Assembly (NCBI GenBank): GCA_932521025.1
Contig: OW051471.1
Span: 2,604,001-2,668,000 of the forward strand
Direction of reading: 5' to 3'
Length of the DNA: 64,000 nt
Origin: Oscheius onirici
Taxonomy: Eukaryota > Nematoda > Chromadorea > Rhabditida > Rhabditidae
The translations under genes and the position numbers were made by a program. The notes beneath the pieces are model-generated. The model saw nothing but the letters and a program-made list of their open reading frames with translations, was not told the origin of the DNA and searched no databases. Of this stretch, positions 1 through 11,400 are shown in pieces (positions within the stretch are counted from its first letter, which is position 1; every line of letters begins with the position of its first letter).

Positions 1-22
1 TCGAACAATCAGTGAACCACGA

Positions 23-750
23 CTAGGGCTCCGTGACAGAGCGAAGTCATTAATTTATTCTTTAGCCCTGGAAGGGCGTCGCTAACCTTGTATTGATAAA
101 TGGACCGGTCCGGTCCATTTTTCGAAAAAGCGCGGGCTAATGAATTTTTCAATATTTTTTCCTATTTTCTTCATTTTTACAGCTGATTCAAGCCTAAGAA
201 CTTTGTAATATGCTCAAAAGTGTTACATCTATCATTAAAGAGATATTTCAGTGGTCAACTTGATAATACGCGATGTTTCGAGCAGAAAAACGAAGAAAAA
301 ATTATTATAGCTGGAAAATTAAGAAAACAAGGTTAGCAACGCCCTTCCAGGGCTAAAGTAGAAATTCATGACTTCGCTCTGTCCCGGAGCCCTAGTTTCT
401 CTTTCATTCCTTCCTTGTTACTCTCCTCCAGTCACTCTCCCTGACCCTCCAAAGAAACTACCGAAATCGTATTTGAACCCGCCCCCCCCCCCAAGCCTAA
501 TTTCAAAATGTAGAACCTGAGCGGGCCGCCCGTTCCTAGCTTTGGTGAGTCTCAGTCCTACTGTCCCATTCCCTCTCCCCTTGTCAGTCCGTTCCAGTCA
601 CCCCCAGTCTTTCCAAAAAACTATGTCATAAGAACCCTTCGCGCATTTGCTTTTCCTGTCGCGACTTGTTAAAAATTAATTTGCGCACAATGTTCCCCTG
701 CTTATCCTCAATTAGAGCTTCAGACACAGACGCAAGAGCAATTTAAAGTG
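23..750. repeat. R1 dispersed repeat, inverted pair
   Basis: A copy of GACAGAGCGAAGTCAT...GCCCTGGAAGGGCG at 23-90 is inverted at 331-400, which continues as a long unit to 750 (CTCCAGTCACTCTCCCTGAC, a poly-C tract, CTCAATTAGAGCTTCAGACA). The same unit recurs at 8245-8540, 37735-38305 and 43975-44345. Confidence 0.8.
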
Positions 751-779
751 GATGGAGAAAAAAATATTGAAAAATTCAT

Positions 780-905
780 TAGCCCGCGCTTTTTCGAAAA
801 ATGGACCGGACCGGCGCGGTCCAATTTGAAAATCGGACCGGACCAGTCCGGTCCGCCCGCCGCCATTCGAAAATTGGACCGGACCGGACCGACCTCAGCC
901 GGTCC
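780..905. repeat. GGACCGG palindromic repeat
   Basis: Repeated GGACCGGACC/GGTCCGGTCC units in both orientations. The flank GCGCGGGCTAATGAATTTTT matches the flank of a smaller copy at about 98-150; GGCCGGGACC-type units recur at 10112-10152. Confidence 0.65.
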
Positions 906-989
906 GCCGCAAATACACTTGAACCGCCGCATGCTTGTAATTTTTGGTAAAACGATTGGAGATCTCACAATGATAATGCAGAAACTCAC

Positions 990-3328
990 TTTTAGTGTCC
1001 TCCATGGCCTCATTGAAGGGTCCACTTTGGGCAATGTACTGATGGAAAAGACCCTCTGTAGACGGGAGGAGAGCTAGCTAAAAGAGTGCTTTTTATATTT
1101 TGTTTAATATAAAAAGTACGTGCTGAGTAAGAAGCGCTCCAGCGCTGTGACCATAAACAGTAACTTTCTTCGGATCTCCTCCAAAAGCCGACACTTCCCG
1201 TTGGATCCATTTCAGGGCAAAGACTGCGTCTGAATTATGGACTTTCAAGTCATCGGAAAAAAATAGACGAGCTGCAAAATTTTCTCAAAGATGCTTCACT
1301 TTCGCTTTATATTATGGCGCATACAATAGTGTTGGTCTCAAATCTAAGGATTGATCCATAAATGAGTTCGTGAGCGGAACAAAATTCATTTATGTTTCGG
1401 CGATAAATCATATCAGTGAACCTTCACGATGTTCTGTTGACTGGTCTTCCCAATTCATAACATTACTTTTGAGCAAATTGCAGAGTTGTGGAGGTTGAAA
1501 AAAAGACGCCAGATTTTTTCAAAAGTTTTTTAGCTCAAGTTTCTTTGCGGAAGCGAACAGTTTCACGTAGCTGAACATCAATAGTTTGCTCTTTCTGTAG
1601 AAGTGTAAAATGTTTCGATGTCCCAGCTAAATAGGGTCAAACACTTGTAGGTCTGCTGTGTAGTTATCAAAATTGCCTCTACCGAAGCCAAACGCTTTTG
1701 TGTCTATCCCTAGGCTTTTCTTGGCTAAAAAAAGAGGGATGGCCCACCTTTAGTTCCCACATTCGCGTCAGTAGTCGTTTCAAAATCATTGCTCAGATGG
1801 AAATATCCTATGCCTCCGTACCGGTAGGGTATAGTAACCACTACCAGATTTCTCTCCTCATTGGCGAAATTATTTACAATGACATCCATTCGAAAAACTA
1901 CAGGTGACTCGCATTTGAATCCTCCGCCGTGGAAAGCTGCCATCACGGCACAGCCGCCCTAAAAAATGCAGTCGAAAAATTCAGTTTTTGAACCTTTTCC
2001 AGACAGCTTTTGCTGCTGAAGACGTTGATGTATAGGCAGTCTTCTGAGACAGGACCAGTCGGGTTTCCTTCAGCTACCTTGTATGTTTTTCTGGAAGTTT
2101 TTAACCTGTTTTTTTTGACAAATAAAGGTACCTTGGATCCGAGAGACAGGCATTTCTGTACTGGAACGTGTCCAAAACTTCAGTCCATGGATGGGGATCT
2201 TGTGCTTCGCGGTATCTGAAATTGAGAAACTTTGGTGTTTTCGTGTGATACATTTGTCCAGAAAAAAAGATACATACCAATGACCATCAATGATAGGTAA
2301 GGACGAATCTTACAATATCGTTGAAACATAGATTCTTTTTTGAAAAGCACATTTTTCTCGTTTGTTTAGATGGAAGAAAAAAAATTTGTCCCAGTTTTCA
2401 TGTTTCAACGGTACGTCGTATCATTTCGATTTTTTGAGATTCCGTTCGATTCATGATAAAAGGCACTGGGAAGATTTTGATAATTGACGCGTAGTTCCTG
2501 TAGATAGTTAACAGCAAACCATCTCGCATCACAAACTTGTATATGAAAATCTATCTGGGATAAAAGGGACTAGGAGAACTTTCACTACTGCACGTTTTTC
2601 GGGATATCGGAAGAATCAGAAAAAAATATATATATTTCAACAAAAACATGTATATGCCGGAAGCTCTCTTGTTACAACACGTTTTGCTCAGTTAGACATA
2701 TTCAAAAAAAAGCTGTTTGTTTGATGATCCTGAGCAACTCCATAACTAATCTCAAACTTCTTTTATACAATCGAGTGGGTTCTTCCCAGTTTTTAGTGTT
2801 CGACAAGTTACAACTTTGAGATAAAAGGCACTGAAAACGTAGCTGTATCTTCCCCTTTTTCCCAAACAAATTTTATGTTTCTACAATTACTCTTACTCCT
2901 TTTCAAGAGTTCATATAGGTACAAGTCACACAAATTCTTCGGGAAAGAACCAGTCAAAAATTTCGCGAAAACTTCCATACTTTGCCAGTTTCCAGCTCAT
3001 TCCGAAAAAATACTTGAAAAATCACTATGCTGTTCTAACGAAAACTCAGTGTTGGATGGTTCACTGATAAGTTGTTTGCCCTTTTTTGCCCCATACCTCA
3101 AGTCTCCAACAGGCGGCTTAGCATGAGGAATTCCAGCAAAAACGAAACCACTGTGTCCTCCATACGAGTCTAGTCTTTTCCCCCGAATTGGGCCATTCCT
3201 AAATTTTAAATTTTTCAGGTTCTAGCCACTTTTGAGACTCGAAACAGCCCCAAAACATACCTAGTTTTCACAATTTTGTATTCCTCTCCAGCTGAAATGG
3301 CGGGAATAAGAAAGAGGAGACTGATCAT
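990..3328 (-). CDS. Type-B carboxylesterase, 5' part (gene continues left of window)
   Basis: Seven phase-consistent exons are read on the minus strand: 3261-3328, 3097-3198, 2132-2215, 1994-2090, 1748-1958, 1120-1271 and 990-1077. The start ATG (3328) lies three bases behind a TTTCTCCAG acceptor and opens a short hydrophobic signal peptide. Family landmarks follow in order: a GIPHAKPPVGDLRY block near the N-terminus, SEDCLYINVF, the oxyanion-hole segment FHGGGF, and FGGDPKKVTVYGHSAGA with the nucleophile Ser. The usual GESAG is GHSAG here. The last exon ends in phase 1 at a GTGAGT donor, and nothing between 1 and 989 encodes the acidic or His residues of the triad; that stretch is repeats. 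So the gene either continues beyond the window or is truncated. As in the family, the product is expected to be a secreted or ER ester hydrolase; the substrate is unknown. Confidence 0.92.
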
Positions 3329-3867
3329 GGCCTGGAGAAAGAAGAATCTTTGAATTTGGCGTGCTATTGAATGTTGCGAAAAACAAGATAAGTGTACTGG
3401 GGGAGAGGAAGGCAGGAGATAAGCAAGCAACATTAGTGGACAGAGTAGAGCAGAAAGTTCACTGATCTGGAATCTTTTGGTCTCAGGTTTTCGTTCAGTT
3501 GAGGAAAAAAAGAGTCGCTTTCAGTATTTCAGCATGGATACGAATGTAATCTGAAGCTGAGAATGACGCTTTTCGGGAGACAAACTTTTTTGCGACCATC
3601 CTACTTCCAATGTTCAAGAAAGACGTAGGGATTTTTTGTAGAAACTGTTTCATTGTGCAAATAAGTGGAACCGAAGTTCCAAGTTGTAATGTGTCTGGTA
3701 GGTTCACGGTAAATCTCTCTTGAAATCTCTACTGTCACAAAGGGAACGAAGAACGGTAACGCAGCAATTGATCTTTATTATATCTAACGAAACTTGAAAA
3801 ATCAAGACTCCAAAAACTGAAAGATTTCAGACCTTGTCTTTTTGAGATCTTCTATTATACTTCTCCA

Positions 3868-4375
3868 TATCTCTCTACTACTAAAGCGCAATGGTGTCTG
3901 TGGTGGACTCTGTTTATTTGTTTGTTTGTTTGTCCATGGACGCGAAATTTTGGTGTATTGCCTTCTTCACCCAGACGACCCGGGTTCGATTCCTCTCCCC
4001 GCCAAATAATTTTGCCAAATTGTTTTGAGTACGAAATCGAGTCAGGGTAACCGGTAGGGGATTGGAAGGGAGCGGTTGATCTGTATGTGATCATAGAGTT
4101 ATCGTATGGCCAGAAAATAGGAAAATTCGTATCGGTTCTTTAGGAGGGGATGAGAACTCAGTGAAGGAATGAAAAGGTCGATTAATTAGGGAAGGGATCA
4201 CAATGGATTGGTGGAAAATGGATCAAAATGGATTGAAAGGGACCGGTAGATAAGTTCAGAGAAAGATCGACTAGGGAAGGGATCAGAAGGGATCAGAAGA
4301 GATCGCTTGACTGGGTAAGGGAGCAGACGTTAAGAAAAAACACAAATAGAAAAGCCGCCGACAGGCGGCTGGTTA
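3868..4375. repeat. Dispersed repeat with pol III B-box-like sequence
   Basis: TGGTGTCTGTGGTGGACTCT, GAAATTTTGGTGTATTG, ACCCGGGTTCGATTCCTCTC (B-box-like) and GATTGGAAGGGA runs, ending near GCCGACAGGCGGC. The same order recurs at 54820-55150, with partial copies at 6640-6745 and inverted at 59460-59530. Confidence 0.75.
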
Positions 4376-4677
4376 TACTCCTAAAGTGCAAATGATTTAT
4401 GTAACTCAATTCACGGCTATAGTCCCTTTTTTTCCAATATCCACAACTACTGAATTATGCTTTTTTGTTCCAACAGTTTCATAGAAGAGGCTTCAACATT
4501 TCTTCTCGCTCCTAGATCTAATTTTTTCCAAACAACAAAATTCCCAACTGAAGATAGCGGTTTACGCATTATTCTCAGTATTTTTCGGCTATTTTGAAAA
4601 AGCTCAAACTCAAAAATCAAAACTACAGTATCCCCCTTTTCTTCAATTTCCTCCTCACTTCCCTAAACTTCGATTAA

Positions 4678-5068
4678 AGGGACACTGACATTATAACCAG
4701 ATAGGAACAATCTGGGAAGCCCGCGCATTCAAACCTCAAACACGTCAAATATTGAATTACCTTGTTTTCCTCGTTCCACACTCAGTTTTTCGCCTTCTAC
4801 TTGTTTCTAATCGATTTCTCAAAAAAGCACTTTTTGGCCTGAAATTCGTTATTTCGTCTATTTCCATCATTTTTCCACCATTCTTAGCGTTCCACCACTA
4901 ATTTTAGGGGTAATTTTTGACGATAAATCGTTTAAAGACAAGTAAAAAAAATTAAAAAAAAGTGTGTAAACCCCTTAAAAATGCAAAAATGAAATTTGTT
5001 TTGGGTCTCGCCACGAAGTTGCCTGATTTCCCCCTGCTTACATGCTTACACACAACGGGACTGTCCCT
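4678..5068. mobile_element. TTAA-type MITE
   Basis: About 391 bp with ends AGGGACACTGACATTATAAC / GGGACTGTCCCT, flanked by TTAA (4674-4677 and 5069-5072). Internal GATAGGAACAATCTGG and AAGTTGCCTGATTTCCCC match the copies at 53.1 and 58.6 kb. Confidence 0.82.
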
Positions 5069-5441
5069 TTAAACGTCCGTGTCTTCTAATTAACGGGTCA
5101 GACTTGCCTCTCTCTCTAATTTCCTCTCTTTCATTCCCTTTCAAAGAGCTGTTTTTTGCCCTTTGGCTCCATCGTGAGAGAGTCTCATTCTTTACGACGC
5201 CGTTTCTCCCCTCTCTTCAGTTTTTCTTCCAATACTGGAGACGTCTCTCAGCCAATATTCGGCAGATTTCCTTCGTTTTTTTAAATAGAATTTTAGGCAA
5301 AAATCAGGTTCAGAAATCTCCAGGCTTTGAGAGGGAGAGCCCGCCCCCTTGTCTCTGAGAGAATATCCAATTCTGGGATCAATACAGCTCCCACGGCTCC
5401 CCATTCCCGCGCTCCTTCCACCCTCCCCTTTTTGTTTTTAG

Positions 5442-8400
5442 ATGGGACAACAGCATTCGGGATTTGTCGTCGAAATTGCTGAAACGAGACTGGGAAAGTT
5501 TCAGGTGGGTACTTTTTCTACGAAAAATTACAGAAACTCGCCCTTTTCCTCTTTTTTTCTAGCAATATTTTCGAGATTTTTAGAGACTCGACGACTCTTT
5601 TGGTAAAGCAAGTTCTTGTTCTTGCTTTCCAGTTTGTTTTTCTCGGTTTCTCCATATTTTCTGCAAGCCAAAGGAAGGTTTCCTAATTGTAGGGCTCTGT
5701 TTTTGCTCAGTTTGACCCAAATTTTTGATCATGCCATTTTGGCGTGGTAAAGAATACAAATGCCAGGCATTCTCTATTGTATTTTTTGGCGACATACATG
5801 TGAAACCAGCCTGCTGATTGCGGAAAAAAAACATGTATGTTGCGGATATTCTAATGTGGACATTTTTAGTTTCGTTCACGGCCTATATAGCCTTTACAAT
5901 ATTTTTTCCGAACCAATGAATACCAAGAGAAACATATTTGTGTTGCTTATTTCAGCTCCCCTTTGTATGTTTCGTTTGGAAAAATTGTTGTTTCACTGAA
6001 AACACGTCTTGGGACCAGTAGCGACGGTGCTAACAGGTTGGCCGTCTCCTCAAAGATCCTCAAAGAAACTCTTTGAATTCTAGTTTTATCCGTTTGAAAT
6101 ATGATTACTTTGAAAAGTTACCAAACCTTCTCTGTAAGTTACAAAGTTCTTTAGGCCACATTTCATCTGATAGACATCTGAAGAAATGTAATGTTTCATG
6201 TAAGCACTTCGTCGTGGTATTTGTAAAGATTGTACTATTTCGGCATTACTTAGTCTAAACTATACTCTCTTTCATTACTGTTCTTTGTATCCAGCTGTTT
6301 CCTGTTCAAAACGAGGAAAAAGTCCCCACACATATAAAAACATTTAGCTATAACTATTCTAAAAAACAGGCTTTCTGTAGCTTCAAACCCTATTTCTGAT
6401 GTTTCACTAACTACATATATACTCCTGAATATCGCACGATTTGGCTTTGCACACGCTTTAAGCCTAATATCGCGCGCAGCGCGCGCCAGAAGCAATTTCA
6501 GGTTCCGGGACCTATTCCATCTGATTCAGCGTGAAAAGTTACGTCGATAAGTCTTATTTTCAAGTCGATAAGTCAAAAGGCTAAAAAGTTAGGCAAGAAT
6601 CCGAGTTTCCAAAATGTGCACTTTTTGGACAAATTTTTTCATCGAAAATTTTGGTGTATTGCTAAGGGTCGCCACTTCACCCACACGACCCGGGTTCGAT
6701 CCCGCCCTTCTGGAGACATTTTTGCCAAATTGTTTTGAGTAGAAATTAATTTTAGAAACGCTCTGGGAACTTTTTTTTATCGCATTCGATCATTCCCCGC
6801 CATTGTTCTGAGTTTACTTCTGGTTAACAGGACAAAGCCAGATACTTTTAGCAACGAGGGAGTATGGACGTTTTCTGCTTTTATCCTGGTCTCGTAAAAT
6901 GGCTCAGGGTATGCTTAGGTTTGCTGAAGTTCTGGGTATAGGCTTCCCCCGATTCTGATGAAGAAAATCTCGAAAGATGGTGGGAAATAACGTAACAAAG
7001 AACCAAAATACCAAAAGCTTGATTGTAAGGGATTGTGAGACGTGTAAGGCATGACCTGTAACTAATGCAAACTCGATCCATTCTTGGAGTACCTCGACAT
7101 CAGTACGTTAAAGTTCTGACCGGTCTGGTGTTTGTACTAAAAATGTGCCGGACTGTACAGAAAAAGATGGTTCACACTGTTTGCTAGTGTATGGAGAATC
7201 ACTATTCGCAAATTCTATGAATTTTGACAAAAAGGGAACTATCTGGATTTGTGAAAAAGTGGATTCTTTGAAGAGAAAGAGATTTGTATTTGCCCCTGTT
7301 TTACTGAATTCAACCGGACAAAAAGAGAACAATACTTTTGTGTGAACTACGCAATTGGACAAAAAGTGAACAATACCTCTTACAAAAGTCAAATCCTCGT
7401 CTTTTCTCTAGGATCACTCTTTTATCGTCTGTTCCAGAAACTGTATAAAAGAAAGAGTACGTCGAGTTAGGTATACACGTTAGAGAACACTTTGTTCATT
7501 GAAAGAGAATCCAGTTCTCTTTCTTCAGTTTTTAATTATACTCGTTGTATCAGATATCAACTAGTTCCCCGATATTTTCAGATTCAGTGTGTTTTCGGAA
7601 CTGTACTTCTGTCACTAACCTCTTCTAAAACTGTCAAAGATAATAATCTTTGCCCCTCCCCCCTCCCCCAAACAGTTTCATGCCTCTAAAAATAACATGC
7701 AGTTACATTGAACGCTAGACATTGTTCACTAGATCATTTTTAAAAGTGGGTCGAACTTGCTGAGTTACTTCTATGTTACAATCAGCTTTTCTGAAACAGA
7801 AGATTAAGTAATCTTAGGAGAAAAAACGTGGATTTGACTTTTGTAAGAGATATTGTTCACTTTTTGTCCAACTCATTTAGTCGTCCGGAATACGCGTAAG
7901 CAGCAGCAGCTGTTCTGACCGGAAAGGCCGAAAATTACGCGGCATCTGGCCTCTTTCTCCCTCTCGTTCCTGACAACCCCTGGAGAGCATGAGCCTGGAC
8001 AGATGGGCCCCTGAAAAGCATGCATATGAATGAAGGGTCACGCGTGAGAAACACTCTTGCTCCCGCTCTCTCAACAACAGGTTTTTGAGAGTTTTGAGAA
8101 GAAATGAGGGAGAAGAAAATGTTGTGAATGAAAATGGCGATAAAATGGAAAAATGTTTCACTGTCTCTTCTAGATTCAGCATGTTTTCTGAACGGTTGTA
8201 GGGTGATTTTTGTGCAACAACTTTCTAATCCACTATAAATTGCTCTCGCGTCTCTGTGTGTGTGTGTCTGAAGCTCTAATTGAGGATAAGGAGGGGAGCA
8301 AATTAGTTTTAACAAGTCGCGACAGGTAAAGCGATCCGTTCAGATCCTACATTTTGAAATTAGGCTTGGGGGGGGGGGGCGGGTTCCAATACAATTTTAG

Positions 8401-11400
8401 TAGTTTCTTTGGAGGGTCAGGGAGAGTGACCGGAGGAGAGTAACAAAGGAGGAATGAAAGAGAAACCACGAGAGCACCGTGACAGAGCGAAGTCATGAAC
8501 TTATACTTTAGCCCTGGAAGGGCGTTGCCAACCTTGTTGTTCTATAAACTTACCAACTTGTTTTGACAAGGGTTAGCATTGAGGAACGTGTAAAACAATC
8601 TTGGCGATATTTTATTGCTGGAAGTTGACGAAATTAGTGGAAGTTTTGGAACACCCCTAAATATTTTTTCCTTTTTCCCAGACCAACCTGTGTGATCGAA
8701 TACGAGAGAAAGCGACATCATTTTGAAAAATATTTTATTTTTCAACCTATCTACCCAAATTGTTTTTTCTAGGTTAACTGTGGTGGTCTTTTTCATAGGA
8801 AGAAAATTCAGCCGTTTACGGACAAGGTTACAAAACGGACAGAAACACAAATTCTGAAATTTTCTTCGCCATCACCTAAATATTCTGCACTTCGTCATAC
8901 CGCAAAGGAAGCGCGAGACCTTGCTTTGAGCCTGTTTTATACAACTGTTGGAACAGCAATGTTTCATTTTGCCTGTGCTATTTTGTCTGCATTATTTTAT
9001 GAATTCCTTGAATATCAAATTGTATTAGGTTACCAAATAAGTATTTTCCTCGGGGTCATAACTTCTTCCAGGAAAAAGCAAATTGACTGTTCCTTTTTTC
9101 AAAATGTAGGTCTACCCTAGGCCGAATAAATTGGCTATATGAGAGACCTGGATATCTTACCGTCTGAGCACCGTTCCAAATTTCGATCAAAACACAATTT
9201 TGGCCAAAACTCTTCAGGGTTGCATCCTACAAACAAGTTGTCAATTAGTGAAAACCTCAGCTCAATGAGACAAGTATTTTGCTTTTTTTTAAAACCAATT
9301 TTCGACTTTGGGATCACCCCTAAACTGAAAATGTCCCGATGGCGCAGTGGGCTTGGAAATTCACGCACCAGGGTTCGCGTCCGCCGTGAGGAAATTTTTT
9401 TGTTTTTCAACTGTAGCATTCTACTGGGCTAAATATCACCCCTGTAAAATATCAGCGGTGGTTTGGTTTCCCGTTATCTTAGTGCGGCGCCTGAAAACTG
9501 AAAATCGCGATAACTCGAATACAGTTCATCCAATCGGTCTGAATTTTCTTTCTATGAAAAAGACCACCAAGTTAACCTAGAAAAGAAAATTTGGGGTAGA
9601 TAGGTTGATGTCGATTTCTCTCGTATTCGGTTTCACACGTTCCTCAATGCTAACCCTTGTCAAAACAAGTTGGTAAGTTTATAGAATAATACTCAAAAAA
9701 AACTAAAAAATCACCTCTCGGATAAACTTCCGCCATTTTCATCTCCATGAATAACCCAATCGCTGCTCGTGATTTCCTCTTTCCGTTCCGCCTCGTAAAT
9801 ACACAGACTGCAATCAAACGAAAGAGGAGGGGGCCTCCAAATTTAGGTCCTTTTGGCACCGGCCTCCCTGGAGAATTTACTAGAGTTTTGATCACAAAAA
9901 GTTCAGAGAGTTTTCAGGCTATTCCCCAGAAGGACCCGGACGAGGGACCGGCTCCAGAATGGAGGATTACGGTCAATCCGGCAGCGGAACTTTTTGGTTC
10001 GGCAAGGTTAAAACAACTGATTGACAGACTCTACCATCATCAGAAACTACTGACGCCGGGAGATGCGAAACAGGTGAGAGCGAAAAGTTGTTTCACGTTT
10101 AACATATTAGGAAGGCCGGGACCTGGCATCTCCGGCCCGGCCCGGAGCCATGTCTAGTTTGAAGATTTTTGGGTGCTTGAAGACAGCTATATGTATTAAC
10201 TTTGTTCATTTGAAAAACAATTTTTCATATTCTCTACTCACTCCAAGGCATCGATCCAACATCTGATCTCCTTCTTCCTCTATTGACAGTCCTCTCAAAT
10301 GCGACAGCTTATCCAGCTAACCAGGTATGGAATCTTTTTCTTTAGAACGTTGTCACCAACACTGTACAGACAGCGTTGGAAAACTTTTTCGTCACTGTTA
10401 TATCAAAAATGCAGACAAATTCGTAGTTTTATCATTTTGGTTCTCAAACATACGAGTACGGCGGGAAGAGTGCCATATCTGACTTTAGCACCTTCATAAC
10501 GATATTTAAAAAAAAAGTCTGTGCCATAGAACTAAAAGACATCATTCTGGACCACCACACCCACTTTCGATTTCTGTAATACTCGTGATAAAAAAAAGTA
10601 ACATTAAAGATTTTGGTCCGATTAGCCTCCATGCTGAAACATTTTACTAAACTATATTTCCTTAAAGTATCTTTTTTCTTCGTTCTTTCGATCTGAAATT
10701 CTCCATTATTTCGCGCAAACACTCTGATAATCCCTTCAATTTTTCGAAACATGAGGATTTGTCCCCTCCGGCACGTCTTCCCCCCCCCCCCTAATCCTCG
10801 ATAAATTCAGATGCTGATGCGGGAGCTAAAAATCACCGAAAGGGTTGTGAACATGCTCGTCGAGGGAAGAAATTTCTGGACGGCGCCGTGTAAATTGATG
10901 CTACTGCAATGCGTAGCAAATATGGCCGTTTCGAGGGAAAATGACGTAAAAATTTGCCCTTCTGAAAGGTTTATATGGTTGTTTCAGCAAATTGTGAAAA
11001 AATCAACGGCCCAGGTGATCAATAGGCTGCAAAACTCGACGGATGAGACAGAAGTGACGGTGGCGCTTCAAGCATTGACGAATTTGACGTTGAGGATAGG
11101 ACATAATGAGGTAAGATACAGTCTGTTCAAAAAAAGAACGCAACAGTAACCCATAAATATTTCGAAAACCACACCCCTAAAGCGCGGCAATTCACCGTTG
11201 AGAAAGTCAAGAAATCGGTTTGAATTGTTGCAGGGGTTTGTGGTTCTCGAAGCGAAATATTTATGGGTTACTGTTGCGTTTTTTTAACAGACTTTATGGT
11301 TTGTTCAATAAAAAGAAGGCTCCACCGTAACCTATGTAGTTTGTCGCGAGAACGGAATAATATTGAAATGTAGGGTATTCAGTCAAGTTTCCTGGCGTTA

